This document shows positions 54,020 to 64,000 of a stretch of DNA of 64,000 nucleotides, one piece after another (within the stretch, counting starts at the first letter, position 1; each line of letters starts with the position of its first letter). The position numbers and the translations under genes were made by a program. A model generated the notes under the pieces. The model saw only the letters and a list, made by a program, of their open reading frames with translations, ran no database searches and was not told the DNA's origin. The DNA lies in assembly GCF_008041935.1 (NCBI RefSeq), contig NZ_VKAC01000007.1, positions 186,001 through 250,000 on the forward strand. Direction: 5' to 3'. The stretch is from Quadrisphaera setariae. Its GTDB lineage: Bacteria; Actinomycetota; Actinomycetes; Actinomycetales; Quadrisphaeraceae.

Positions 54020-54399
54020 CTGGCACCGGTGGCCAGCGCGGCCACCTCGGCGTCCCGGGCAGCCGTCTTCACGAGCACGTCGTCGAAGTGCGCGGAGGTC
54101 TCCGGCAGCGCGTCGGGGATGAACTCCAGGGTCGGGGTGAGCCGCACCCCGGTGCGCCGCCCCACCTCCGAGCGCAGCACGCCCTTGGCGCTGGCGAGGG
54201 CCGCAGCGGTGCTGGCGCGCGCCTCGTCGTCGCCGTAGACGGTGTAGAAGACCGTCGCGTGCTGCAGGTCACCGGTGACGCGGGCGTCGGTGATGGTGAT
54301 GAAGCCGAGGCGCGGGTCCTTGATGCGGCGCTCGAGGGTCTCGGCGACGACGACCTTGATGCGGTCGGCGAGCTTGCGGGCGCGTGCCGGGTCGGCCAC
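53881..54399 (-). CDS. rbfA: Ribosome-binding factor A
   Basis: 172 residues. [54 protein letters not shown] is diagnostic; it assists 30S maturation. The core ends near residue 125; a C-terminal acidic tail of about 45 residues rich in Asp/Glu/Ser follows. GTG at 54399 with GGAGG 6 bases upstream. The 3' end overlaps the GGDEF gene on the opposite strand. Confidence 0.96.
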   Translation of the reverse strand: MADPARARKLADRIKVVVAETLERRIKDPRLGFITITDARVTGDLQHATVFYTVYGDDEARASTAAALASAKGVLRSEVGRRTGVRLTPTLEFIPDALPETSAHFDDVLVKTAARDAEVAALATGASYAGEADPYRKPVEDSEDGDEDEDDESDASEQDSDGDGAPVEPSAR

Positions 54400-54440
54400 G
54401 GCTACCTCCAGGTGGTTCGTGCCGCCCCGGGTGGAGCGGA

Positions 54441-54731
54441 TCAGTCGTCGTCGCTGTGGATCATCGTGTGGGCGGAGAGGAGCTGCACCTCCGGGTCGTC
54501 CAGGACGACCCGCTCGGCGGCGTCCAGCACCCGCTGTCGGTGGGCGTCGTCGCCGGCGACGACGCCCACCGACAGCTCGGCCCTGCGGTGCAGGTCCTGG
54601 TGGCCGGTCTCCGCGGCGCTGACCTCCAGCCGCTTGAGCTGGGCGAGCAGCGGGCGCACCACGGCCCGCTTGTGCTTGAGGGAGTGGACGTCGCCCAGGA
54701 GCAGGTCGACCACGAGAGCACCTACGTACAC
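54441..54731 (-). CDS. DUF503 protein (YlxP-like)
   Basis: 96 residues: [61 protein letters not shown] is the DUF503 pattern. Located between infB and rbfA, the standard place of ylxP in Gram-positive bacteria; thought to act in ribosome assembly or translation. GTG at 54731. Confidence 0.93.
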   Translation of the reverse strand: MYVGALVVDLLLGDVHSLKHKRAVVRPLLAQLKRLEVSAAETGHQDLHRRAELSVGVVAGDDAHRQRVLDAAERVVLDDPEVQLLSAHTMIHSDDD

Positions 54732-54773
54732 GGTGTGCCGCTCCGCGCTGGAGACCCGACCGTGACCGTGGAC

Positions 54774-54799
54774 GGCCGACCACCCTGAGGTGGCCGACC
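54774..54799 (-). terminator. Stem-loop between infB and DUF503 gene
   Basis: Eleven-base arms (54774-54784 and 54789-54799) around a 4-base loop; on the minus-strand RNA all 11 positions pair, two as G-U. Followed on the infB side by CCATGATCAC (54802-54811), the inverse of the repeat at 35291. Confidence 0.6.
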
Positions 54800-54801
54800 G
54801 C

Positions 54802-54811
54802 CCATGATCAC
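54802..54811. repeat. Inverse copy of GTGATCATGG
   Basis: CCATGATCAC is the exact complement of the ten-base word found twice at 35291-35333. It lies just past the infB stop at 54824. Confidence 0.7.
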
Positions 54812-54823
54812 GGTGATGACGGG

Positions 54824-57787
<2,964 letters not shown>

Positions 57788-57875
57788 ATCTCTCCTCGTC
57801 CGGTCCGGGCCGGAGAGGCTCGGACCGTGGTCAGTACTGGGGGGTGCTCATCGCTGGAGGCTCATCGGATGCCCA

Positions 57876-58256
57876 TCAGGGTGATGACCCGCTCTCGGTT
57901 CTCGTCGGTCGGTCGGACTGGGAATGCTCGTGGTGCGGTGGTTCCGCCTGCTGCTGCAGGTGCTCCCGGACGGCACCGGCGTCGATCGGCCCCGGTAGGC
58001 GCAGGGCCCGCGGGAACGCACGCCGGCGCTCCGCGAGGTCCAGGCAGGCCGGCTCGGGGTGCAACCAGGCTCCCCGCCCCGGCAGCCGGGCACCGGGATC
58101 GGGGAGGAGGACCGATGGGCCTCCGCTCCGGTCCGCGACGACGCGCAGCAACCGCGACCGGTCACCCCGCTGGCGGCACCCGACGCACGTCCGCTGCGGC
58201 TCAGGACGAGCTGCGCGCAGGGTGGTCTGGTGCACGGCGGAGAGGCCGGCACCCAC
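57876..58256 (-). CDS. ylxR: YlxR (DUF448) RNA-binding protein
   Basis: 126 residues. QRTCVGCRQRGDRSRLLRVVADRSGG and PGRGAWLHPEPACLDLAERRRAFPRALR are the DUF448 pattern, with Cys pairs. Located between nusA and infB, as usual. GTG at 58256, 3 bases past the nusA stop. N- and C-terminal extensions (about 20 and 30 residues) are not conserved. Confidence 0.93.
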   Translation of the reverse strand: MGAGLSAVHQTTLRAARPEPQRTCVGCRQRGDRSRLLRVVADRSGGPSVLLPDPGARLPGRGAWLHPEPACLDLAERRRAFPRALRLPGPIDAGAVREHLQQQAEPPHHEHSQSDRPTRTESGSSP

Positions 58257-58259
58257 AGT

Positions 58260-59273
58260 CTAACGCTCCCGGCGCCCGGAGGCTTCCGCGCGGTTCCCGC
58301 CGGGGGTGGTCTCGGCGTCGGAGCGGATGTCGATGCGCCACCCGGTCAGCCGAGCGGCGAGGCGGGCGTTCTGCCCCTCCTTGCCGATCGCCAGGGACAG
58401 CTGGAAGTCGGGGACGACGACGCGCGCGGCGCGGGCGGCGGCGTCGACCACCTCCACGGACACCACGCGCGACGGCGACAGCGCGTTGCCGACGAAGCGG
58501 GCCGGGTCGTCGTCCCAGTCCACGATGTCGATCTTCTCGCCGTGCAGCTCGGTCATGACGGCGCGCACGCGGGCGCCCATCGGGCCGATGCACGCACCCT
58601 TGGGGTTGACGCCCGCACGAGTGGCGCGGACGGCCACCTTCGTGCGGTGCCCGGCCTCGCGGGCCAGCGCCATGATCTCCACGGTGCCGTCGGCGACCTC
58701 CGGCACCTCCAGCGCGAACAGCGCGCGGACCAGGTCGGGGTGGGTGCGCGAGACGGTGATCGCGGGGCCCTTGGGCGTGCGGCGCACCGACACGACGAAG
58801 GCGCGCAGGCGCTGCCCGTGCGCGTAGGTCTCCCCCGGCACCTGCTCGCTGGGCGGCATGAAGGCCTCGACGCCACCCACCTCCAGGTGCACCAGCCGGG
58901 GGTCGTGGCCCTGCTGGACCACGCCGCTGATGACGTCGCCCTCGCGGCCGGCGAAGGCCCCGAGCACCTGCTCGTCCTCAGCCGCCCGCAGGCGCTGGAA
59001 GATCACCTGGCGCGCGGTGCCGGCGGCCACGCGGCCGAAGTCCTTGGGGGTGTCGTCGAACTCGCGCAGCACCTTCCCGGACTCGTCGACCTCGGCGGCG
59101 AGCACCACCACGTGGCCGGTCTTGCGGTCGAGCTCCACCCGCGCGCGGGGCTCGGAGCCCTCGGTGCGGTGGTAGGCCACGAGCAGCGCCTGCTCGATGG
59201 CCGTCACCAGCACCTCGAGGGGGATCTCGCGCTCGCGCTCCACGGCGCGCAGCGCCGCCATGTCGATGTCCAC
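58260..59273 (-). CDS. nusA: Transcription termination/antitermination protein NusA
   Basis: 337 residues, actinobacterial short form without C-terminal acidic repeats. N-terminal domain [39 protein letters not shown]1 domain ([37 protein letters not shown]); two KH domains ([67 protein letters not shown]). GTG at 59273, one base after the rimP stop. Confidence 0.97.
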   Translation of the reverse strand: MDIDMAALRAVEREREIPLEVLVTAIEQALLVAYHRTEGSEPRARVELDRKTGHVVVLAAEVDESGKVLREFDDTPKDFGRVAAGTARQVIFQRLRAAEDEQVLGAFAGREGDVISGVVQQGHDPRLVHLEVGGVEAFMPPSEQVPGETYAHGQRLRAFVVSVRRTPKGPAITVSRTHPDLVRALFALEVPEVADGTVEIMALAREAGHRTKVAVRATRAGVNPKGACIGPMGARVRAVMTELHGEKIDIVDWDDDPARFVGNALSPSRVVSVEVVDAAARAARVVVPDFQLSLAIGKEGQNARLAARLTGWRIDIRSDAETTPGGNRAEASGRRER

Positions 59274-59274
59274 G

Positions 59275-59835
59275 TCAGTCCTCGTCCTCGTCCAGCTCGT
59301 CGTCTGCGTCGTCGGCCAGGTCGGCGTCGGCGTCGTCGGCGTCGTCCGAGCCGCTCTGGGCGGAGCGGCCGAACTCCACCTGCACGCGCCCGGTGCCCAG
59401 CTGCTCCCAGGGCGCGCGGCGCTGCTCGCCGTCCACGTCGAGCAGCACGCCCTCGTCGTCGACGTCCAGCACGCGGCCCGTGGTGGCGACGCCCGCCACC
59501 GGCACCGCCACGAGGCGGGTGCGCGCCCGAGACCAGTGGCGCCGCTCGGTGAGCGGACGGGACACCCCGGGCGAACCGACCTCGAGCACGTACGGCCGGT
59601 CTCCGAGGACGCCGTCCACGGAGTCCATCGCGGCGCTGACGGCGCGCGAGACCGCGGCGAGCTGGTCGGAGGAGACCGCGCCCACGGCGTCGTCGGGGAG
59701 GTCGACCACCACGCGGACCACGGTGCGGGCACCGGCGCGGGCGAGCTCGACCTCCTCCAGCACGAGGCCGCTGCTGGTGACGGCGGGCTGGACGGCGGCG
59801 ACGACGCGGTCGTGCACGGCCTGGGGGGCTGGCAC
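59275..59835 (-). CDS. rimP: Ribosome maturation factor RimP
   Basis: 186 residues. [38 protein letters not shown] is the core motif; a C-terminal Asp/Glu tail of about 25 residues follows. Assists 30S assembly. GTG at 59835 with GGAG 8 bases upstream. First gene of the rimP-nusA-ylxR-infB operon. Confidence 0.96.
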   Translation of the reverse strand: MPAPQAVHDRVVAAVQPAVTSSGLVLEEVELARAGARTVVRVVVDLPDDAVGAVSSDQLAAVSRAVSAAMDSVDGVLGDRPYVLEVGSPGVSRPLTERRHWSRARTRLVAVPVAGVATTGRVLDVDDEGVLLDVDGEQRRAPWEQLGTGRVQVEFGRSAQSGSDDADDADADLADDADDELDEDED

Positions 59836-59986
59836 CGGGACTCCTGGGTTCTCGAGGGCTGAGCAGCGATCGCGCGGTCAGCCTCGGGCTGGGCCCGGGC
59901 ACGACGGCGACCCGAGAACCCTAGTCGCCGCGCGGGGGTGCCCAGAGCGCCTCGGGCCCCGTCCGGCGGTGGCAGGATCACCAGGC

Positions 59987-61066
59987 GTGCCGACCTCCCC
60001 CTCGCGGCGCGCCGTGCTGGCTGCCCTGTCCGCCTCCGCCGCCGCGGCGCTGGCCGGCTGCTCGACACCGTGGGGGCGGCTGCGGGTGCAGCCCCTCGGA
60101 GGCGACCCGCCGCCCACGACCCCGCCCCCCGGCCCCGACGAGCTGGCGGTGCGGGCTGCTGCCGCGGCCGTGAGCGCCGTCCTGGCGCAGGTCGGCGGCC
60201 TCGACGAGGCGCTCGCCGGCCCGCTGCGCTCCGCGCTGGGCGAGCAGCTGACCGCGCTGGGCGAGCCCGCGCCGTCCACCTCCCCCGCCACCGGCGCCCC
60301 CACCTCGACCTCGACCTCGACCTCGACGAGCAGCCCGCCCGGGAGCGCCCCGCCCAGCACCGGCGCCTCCTCCCCGGGAGCCGGGCGAGGGGTCCAGCAG
60401 GTGTCGCAGCTCCTCGCCGCCGCAGCCACCACGGCCTCCTCCGACCTCGCCGACGTGGCCGGAGGGACCGCGCGGCTGCTCGCCTGCGCGGCGGCCGGGC
60501 TCGACGTGGCGGGCAGCTGGGTGCTCTCCGCCACCGGCGCGGATCCGGAGGGCGCGGCGGCGCCTTCGTCGTCGTCCTCACCGGCAGCGGGTCCGATCTC
60601 GCCGTCGGCAGGCACCAGCCCGACGCCGGCCGCAGCGTCCGGTGAGCAGAGCGCGCTCGTGGCCGCCCTCGCCGTCGAGGAGGCGGCGCAGTACGGCTAC
60701 GGCGTGCTCGCGGTCCGGCTGTCCGGGGCGCAGCGCGATGCGGCCGTGAGCGCCCTGGGCGTCCACACCGACCTCGTCGAGCAGCTGCGGGACGACCTGC
60801 TCGCCCTGGGTGCCGCCCCGCCGGCCCCGCAGCCCGCCTGGGCGCTGCCCTCCCCCGTCGCCGACGCGGCCGGCGCGCTCGCCCTGGCGCAGCAGCTGGA
60901 GGGGTCGTCGGCCGCGGCCTGGGCCGACGTGGTGGCCGCCGCGGTCCGGGCGCGGCGCGACGCCGCGGCGGACCAGCTGCGGCTCGCGGCGCAGCGCTGG
61001 CACTCGTGGCGCACGGCCGCGGGGACGCCCGGCCTCGTGGCGCTGCCCGGCCTGTCAGGCCGCTGA
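59987..61066 (+). CDS. DUF4439 ferritin-like lipoprotein
   Basis: 359 residues from GTG 59987. Signal [20 protein letters not shown] carries twin Arg and a lipobox Cys near residue 25, suggesting Tat or Sec export and lipid anchoring. Ser/Thr/Pro-rich spacers break up helices; the C-terminal part (about 225-355: [21 protein letters not shown]) is the DUF4439 ferritin-like helical domain found next to rimP-nusA in actinobacteria. Metal binding is not clear. Confidence 0.85.
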   Translation: MPTSPSRRAVLAALSASAAAALAGCSTPWGRLRVQPLGGDPPPTTPPPGPDELAVRAAAAAVSAVLAQVGGLDEALAGPLRSALGEQLTALGEPAPSTSPATGAPTSTSTSTSTSSPPGSAPPSTGASSPGAGRGVQQVSQLLAAAATTASSDLADVAGGTARLLACAAAGLDVAGSWVLSATGADPEGAAAPSSSSSPAAGPISPSAGTSPTPAAASGEQSALVAALAVEEAAQYGYGVLAVRLSGAQRDAAVSALGVHTDLVEQLRDDLLALGAAPPAPQPAWALPSPVADAAGALALAQQLEGSSAAAWADVVAAAVRARRDAAADQLRLAAQRWHSWRTAAGTPGLVALPGLSGR

Positions 61067-61129
61067 CGCGCCCACCGGGGCCAGGCGGGGCACGGCGGAC
61101 GGACCGGCCGCGCGGACCACCCGGACGGG

Positions 61130-61987
61130 TCAGCCGAGCAGGGGCTCGAGCACCTGCCAGCCGAGCCGCAGCACCAGCGCACCCACCACGACGAGGAAGA
61201 CCACCCGCACGAAGCCGCTGCCGCGGGCCACGGCCGTGCGGGCGCCCAGGTACCCGCCGAGCACGTTGGCGGCGGCCATGGACAGGCCCAGCCCCCACAC
61301 CACGGACCCGGCGAGGGTGAACACCGCCAGCGCCCCGAGGTTGGTGGCGGCGTTGACGACCTTCGCCACGGCGCTGGCCGGCAGGAAGGCGTACCCGAGC
61401 CCGACGAGCCCGGCCACGAGGAACGAGCCGGTGCCCGGGCCGAGCGCACCGTCGTAGAGCCCGACGAGCCCTCCCAGCGCCGCGGCGGCCGCGGTGTGGC
61501 GGCGCCCGTCGAAGCGCAGCGCCGCCGCCTCCGCCGGAGGCGGCCGCAGCAGGGTCCACGCCGCCACGCCCACCAGCGCCACGAGCACCACCGGGCGCAG
61601 CGCACCGGCCGGCACCCAGTGCGCCAGGGCCGCTCCCCCGGCCGCGGCCAGGCCCGCGACCAGCGCCATGGGGACGGCGGTGCGCAGGTCCACCCGCACG
61701 CGGCGGGCGTACGTGACGGCGCTCGTCGTCGTCCCCGCGAACCCCGCCAGCTTGTTGGTGGCGAGCGCCTGGACCGGGCTGATGCCGGGCACGAGCAGCA
61801 GGGCTGGCAGCTGGACGAGCCCGCCGCCACCCACCACCGCGTCGACCCAGCCGGCCGCGAGCGCGGCGAGCAGGAGCAGCGCGAAGACCTCGGGGGTCAG
61901 CCCCTCGAGCCCGAGCAGGGCGTCAGCCGCGCACGAGCGCGACGAGGTGCTGGGCGGCGTCCCCGACGGGCACGTCCGTGCGCTCAC
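61130..61987 (-). CDS. TSUP-family transporter (TauE/SafE)
   Basis: 285 residues if GTG 61987 is used, which overlaps the end of proS by 65 bases; no other in-frame ATG, GTG or TTG lies before the first helix, so the true start may be there or use a rare codon. About eight membrane segments; [20 protein letters not shown] and [24 protein letters not shown] are the two family repeats. Probably exports sulfite, sulfoacetate or another organosulfur anion. Confidence 0.88.
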   Translation of the reverse strand: MSARTCPSGTPPSTSSRSCAADALLGLEGLTPEVFALLLLAALAAGWVDAVVGGGGLVQLPALLLVPGISPVQALATNKLAGFAGTTTSAVTYARRVRVDLRTAVPMALVAGLAAAGGAALAHWVPAGALRPVVLVALVGVAAWTLLRPPPAEAAALRFDGRRHTAAAAALGGLVGLYDGALGPGTGSFLVAGLVGLGYAFLPASAVAKVVNAATNLGALAVFTLAGSVVWGLGLSMAAANVLGGYLGARTAVARGSGFVRVVFLVVVGALVLRLGWQVLEPLLG

Positions 61988-63716
61988 CGGTGGCGCGGTC
62001 GCGGACCTCGACCACGCCCTCGGACAGGCGCTTGCCCACCGTGACGATGGTCGGCACGCCCACGAGCTCGGCGTCCTTGAACTTCACGCCCGGGCTGACG
62101 CGGGGGCGGTCGTCCAGGAGCACGTCGAGGCCGGCGGCCACGAGCTCGGCGGCGAGGCGCTCGCCGCCCTCGACCACCGCGGCGTCCTTGCCCGCGACGA
62201 CCACGTGCACGTCGACCGGGGAGACCGAGCGCGGCCACACCAGGCCCAGCTCGTCGTGGCCGGCCTCGGCGATGGCGGCCACGGCGCGGGAGACGCCGAC
62301 GCCGTAGGAGCCCATGGTGACCGTGACGAGCTTGCCGTTCTCGTCGAGCACCTGCAGGCCGAGGGCCTCGGCGTACTTGCGACCCAGCTGGAAGATGTGA
62401 CCCATCTCCATGCCGCGGGCGGTCTCCAGCGGACCGGAGCCGTCCGGCGCGGGGTCGCCGTCACGGACCTCAGCGGCGTCGATGGTGCCGTCGCCGGTGA
62501 AGTCGCGGCCGGCCACGAGGCCGTAGACGTGCTTGCCGGGCTGGTCGGCGCCGGTGATCCACGCGGTGCCGGGGGCGATGCGCGGGTCGAGCAGGTAGCG
62601 GATCCCGGTGGTGGCGGGCCGGCCGTCCTCGCCGGTCTCGCCGGTGGGCCGCAGACCCAGGCCGCCGGGGCCGATGTAGCCCTTCACCAGCTCGGGGTGC
62701 TGGGCGAACTGCGCCTCGTCGAACGGCTCGACGGCGGCCGGCGAGACCGCGGCCTCGAGGCGCTTCGCGTCGACCTCGCGGTCACCGGGCACGCCGACGG
62801 CCAGCGGCTCGGTGGAGCCGTCCGGGTGGCGCAGCAGCACGATGACGTTCTTCAGGGTGTCCGAGGCCTCCCACGGACGGTCCTCGCGCGGGTGCAGCTG
62901 GTTGGAGACCGCCACCAGCGTGTCGATGGTGGGGGTGTCCGGGGTGTCGCGGACGACGGCGGGGGGTGCGTCGTCCCACCTCACCGGCTCGGGCGCGACC
63001 GTGGTGACGGCCTCGACGTTGGCGGCGTACCCGCCGGCGGAGCGGACGTAGGTGTCCTCGCCCTGCGGGCTGGGGTGGAGGAACTCCTCGCTGGCCGAGC
63101 CGCCCATCGCGCCGGAGACCGCGGAGACGATGACGTACTCCAGGCCCAGGCGGTCGAAGATGCGGACGTAGGCCTCGCGGTGGCGCTGGTAGGCCTTCTC
63201 CAGGCCGGCGTCGTCGACGTCGAAGGAGTAGCTGTCCTTCATGACGAACTCGCGGCCGCGCAGCAGGCCCGCGCGGGGCCGCGCCTCGTCGCGGTACTTC
63301 GTCTGGACCTGGTACAGGCTCAGCGGGAGGTCCTTGTAGGACGAGCACTGGTCCTTGACCAGCAGCGTGAACATCTCCTCGTGGGTCGGCGCGAGGAGGA
63401 AGTCGGCGCCGCGGCGGTCCTGGAGCCTGAAGAGGTTGGGGCCGTACTCCTCCCACCGGCCGGTCGCCTCGTAGGGCTCCTTGGGCAGCAGCGCGGGGAA
63501 GTGCACCTCCTGGGCGCCGATGGCGTCCATCTCCTCGCGGACGATGCGCTCGACCTTCCGGAGCACCCGCAGGCCCAGCGGCAGCCAGGAGAAGCCGCCC
63601 GGGGCGGCGCGGCGGATGTAGCCGGCGCGCACGAGCAGCTTGTGGCTGGCCAGCTCGGCGTCGGCCGGGTCCTCGCGCAGGGTGCGCAGGAGCAGCGTGG
63701 AGGTCCTCAACAGCAC
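61923..63716 (-). CDS. proS: Prolyl-tRNA synthetase
   Basis: 597 residues, the bacterial type with an editing (INS/YbaK-like) insertion about 225-400. Class II motifs: [50 protein letters not shown] (motif 1), [26 protein letters not shown] (motif 2) and [17 protein letters not shown] (motif 3). GTG at 63716 with TAAGGT ending 6 bases before it; start [21 protein letters not shown] is family-typical. Confidence 0.97.
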   Translation of the reverse strand: MLLRTSTLLLRTLREDPADAELASHKLLVRAGYIRRAAPGGFSWLPLGLRVLRKVERIVREEMDAIGAQEVHFPALLPKEPYEATGRWEEYGPNLFRLQDRRGADFLLAPTHEEMFTLLVKDQCSSYKDLPLSLYQVQTKYRDEARPRAGLLRGREFVMKDSYSFDVDDAGLEKAYQRHREAYVRIFDRLGLEYVIVSAVSGAMGGSASEEFLHPSPQGEDTYVRSAGGYAANVEAVTTVAPEPVRWDDAPPAVVRDTPDTPTIDTLVAVSNQLHPREDRPWEASDTLKNVIVLLRHPDGSTEPLAVGVPGDREVDAKRLEAAVSPAAVEPFDEAQFAQHPELVKGYIGPGGLGLRPTGETGEDGRPATTGIRYLLDPRIAPGTAWITGADQPGKHVYGLVAGRDFTGDGTIDAAEVRDGDPAPDGSGPLETARGMEMGHIFQLGRKYAEALGLQVLDENGKLVTVTMGSYGVGVSRAVAAIAEAGHDELGLVWPRSVSPVDVHVVVAGKDAAVVEGGERLAAELVAAGLDVLLDDRPRVSPGVKFKDAELVGVPTIVTVGKRLSEGVVEVRDRATGERTDVPVGDAAQHLVALVRG

Positions 63717-63722
63717 CCCCCG

Positions 63723-63728
63723 ACCTTA
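63723..63728 (-). promoter_or_regulatory. Putative leaderless -10 of proS
   Basis: Minus strand TAAGGT followed by six bases and GTG at 63716. The best match to TANNNT among the leaderless candidates here. Confidence 0.5.
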
Positions 63729-63776
63729 GTGCCGCCCCTCACTCCGCCCGCGCGTCCCGAGGAGGCCAGCACCGCC

Positions 63777-63853
63777 GTGACGCCGGACGTGCAGAACTCC
63801 CGTCTGGGCGGTCAGGCAGCCGTGCTGAGCGACTTCTGCACGTCGGCCGTCAC
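63777..63853. repeat. 23-base imperfect inverted repeat at the DUF559-like gene end
   Basis: The arm at 63777-63799 matches the complement of 63831-63853 at 20 of 23 positions, with a 31-base centre. The right arm is the 3' coding end of the partial gene below (codons for VTADVQKS). The left arm, read on the plus strand, would encode VTPDVQNS. Confidence 0.75.
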
Positions 63854-64000
63854 AGCGCACCGGCGTGCGGTCCGCTGCAAGGTGCTCGAGACCCACGCCT
63901 GGTCGAACATCACCTGCTCCCACGCGTACCGCAGGACCGTCCACCCGTCGGCGACCAGCTCGTCGTACCGGTGGCAGTCAGCAGCGAGGGCGGAGCGCCG
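63812..64000 (-). CDS. DUF559-like (Vsr/endonuclease-fold) protein, 3' end only
   Basis: The last 62 residues are visible; the 5' part is beyond the right edge. The segment [29 protein letters not shown] resembles the end of DUF559 domains, where a Trp-Thr-Val-Leu-Arg strand and WEQV helix close a restriction-endonuclease-like fold. The stop is TGA at 63812-63814. The catalytic residues would be outside the window. Function of these proteins is not established. Confidence 0.65.
   Translation of the reverse strand, partial: RRSALAADCHRYDELVADGWTVLRYAWEQVMFDQAWVSSTLQRTARRCAVTADVQKSLSTAA

Overview
The window is chromosomal DNA from a very G+C-rich actinobacterium. Codon third positions are almost all G or C, GTG starts are common, and genes often overlap as GTGA or ATGA. 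The linked order proS / rimP-nusA-ylxR-infB-DUF503-rbfA / truB / ribF / rpsO-pnp-M16 peptidase-dapB / thyA-folA is the usual actinobacterial housekeeping neighbourhood. The F420-type PPOX enzyme, DUF4439 lipoprotein and RskA-type anti-sigma factor also fit Actinomycetota. A Kineosporiales-like organism is possible, but the genus cannot be fixed from sequence reading alone. I saw no rRNA, tRNA, CRISPR array, phage gene or insertion sequence.

Region 1 (1-12.65 kb) is a sugar-acid catabolic island and the most interesting part. A minus-strand operon encodes a CUT1 ABC importer (binding lipoprotein, two permeases) and a nucleoside-hydrolase-like enzyme cut by the window edge. A plus-strand operon encodes an RpiB-type isomerase, a triosephosphate-isomerase-like protein, a xylose-isomerase-like TIM barrel, a phosphogluconate-dehydrogenase-like enzyme, an SDR, a ~600-residue lactonase-like protein and a DhaK-DhaL kinase. 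Together these match the D-apiose/D-apionate route through 3-oxo-isoapionate and L-erythrulose to D-erythrose 4-phosphate. A GntR/FCD regulator lies between the operons. Both operons start at nearly identical promoters (TTGCAA-N17-CATAGT) whose spacer contains the same 16-bp imperfect palindrome, so the cluster looks like a self-contained regulon.

Region 2 (12.7-23.0 kb) holds small accessory units: a zinc-less alcohol dehydrogenase/quinone reductase divergent from a TetR regulator with two palindromic operators; a response regulator, a soluble GAF histidine kinase and a thiolase in overlapping order; a short LLM oxidoreductase with acetoacetyl-CoA synthetase; an F420/FMN-type LLM enzyme; and an Rv0121-like PPOX protein.

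Region 3 (23.0-38.2 kb) contains a MoxR-DUF58-DUF4129 operon, a DUF1275 permease, folA-thyA, pcp, two CNNM/CBS transporters, a HAD phosphatase divergent from a DUF1624-type acyltransferase across a 19-bp spacer, and an ECF sigma/anti-sigma pair divergent from a secreted DUF4394 protein.

Region 4 (38.2-64 kb) is the translation and RNA-processing neighbourhood: dapB, M16 peptidase, pnp, rpsO, ribF, truB, rbfA, DUF503, infB, ylxR, nusA, rimP, proS. It is interrupted by accessory blocks: SppA; aldehyde dehydrogenase-DUF779 with a GAF regulator; a TetR/SDR pair; and a GGDEF/degenerate-EAL protein. The window ends in the 3' part of a DUF559-like gene.

Many genes appear to be transcribed without a leader: a TANNNT-like hexamer ends 6-7 bases before the GTG or ATG.
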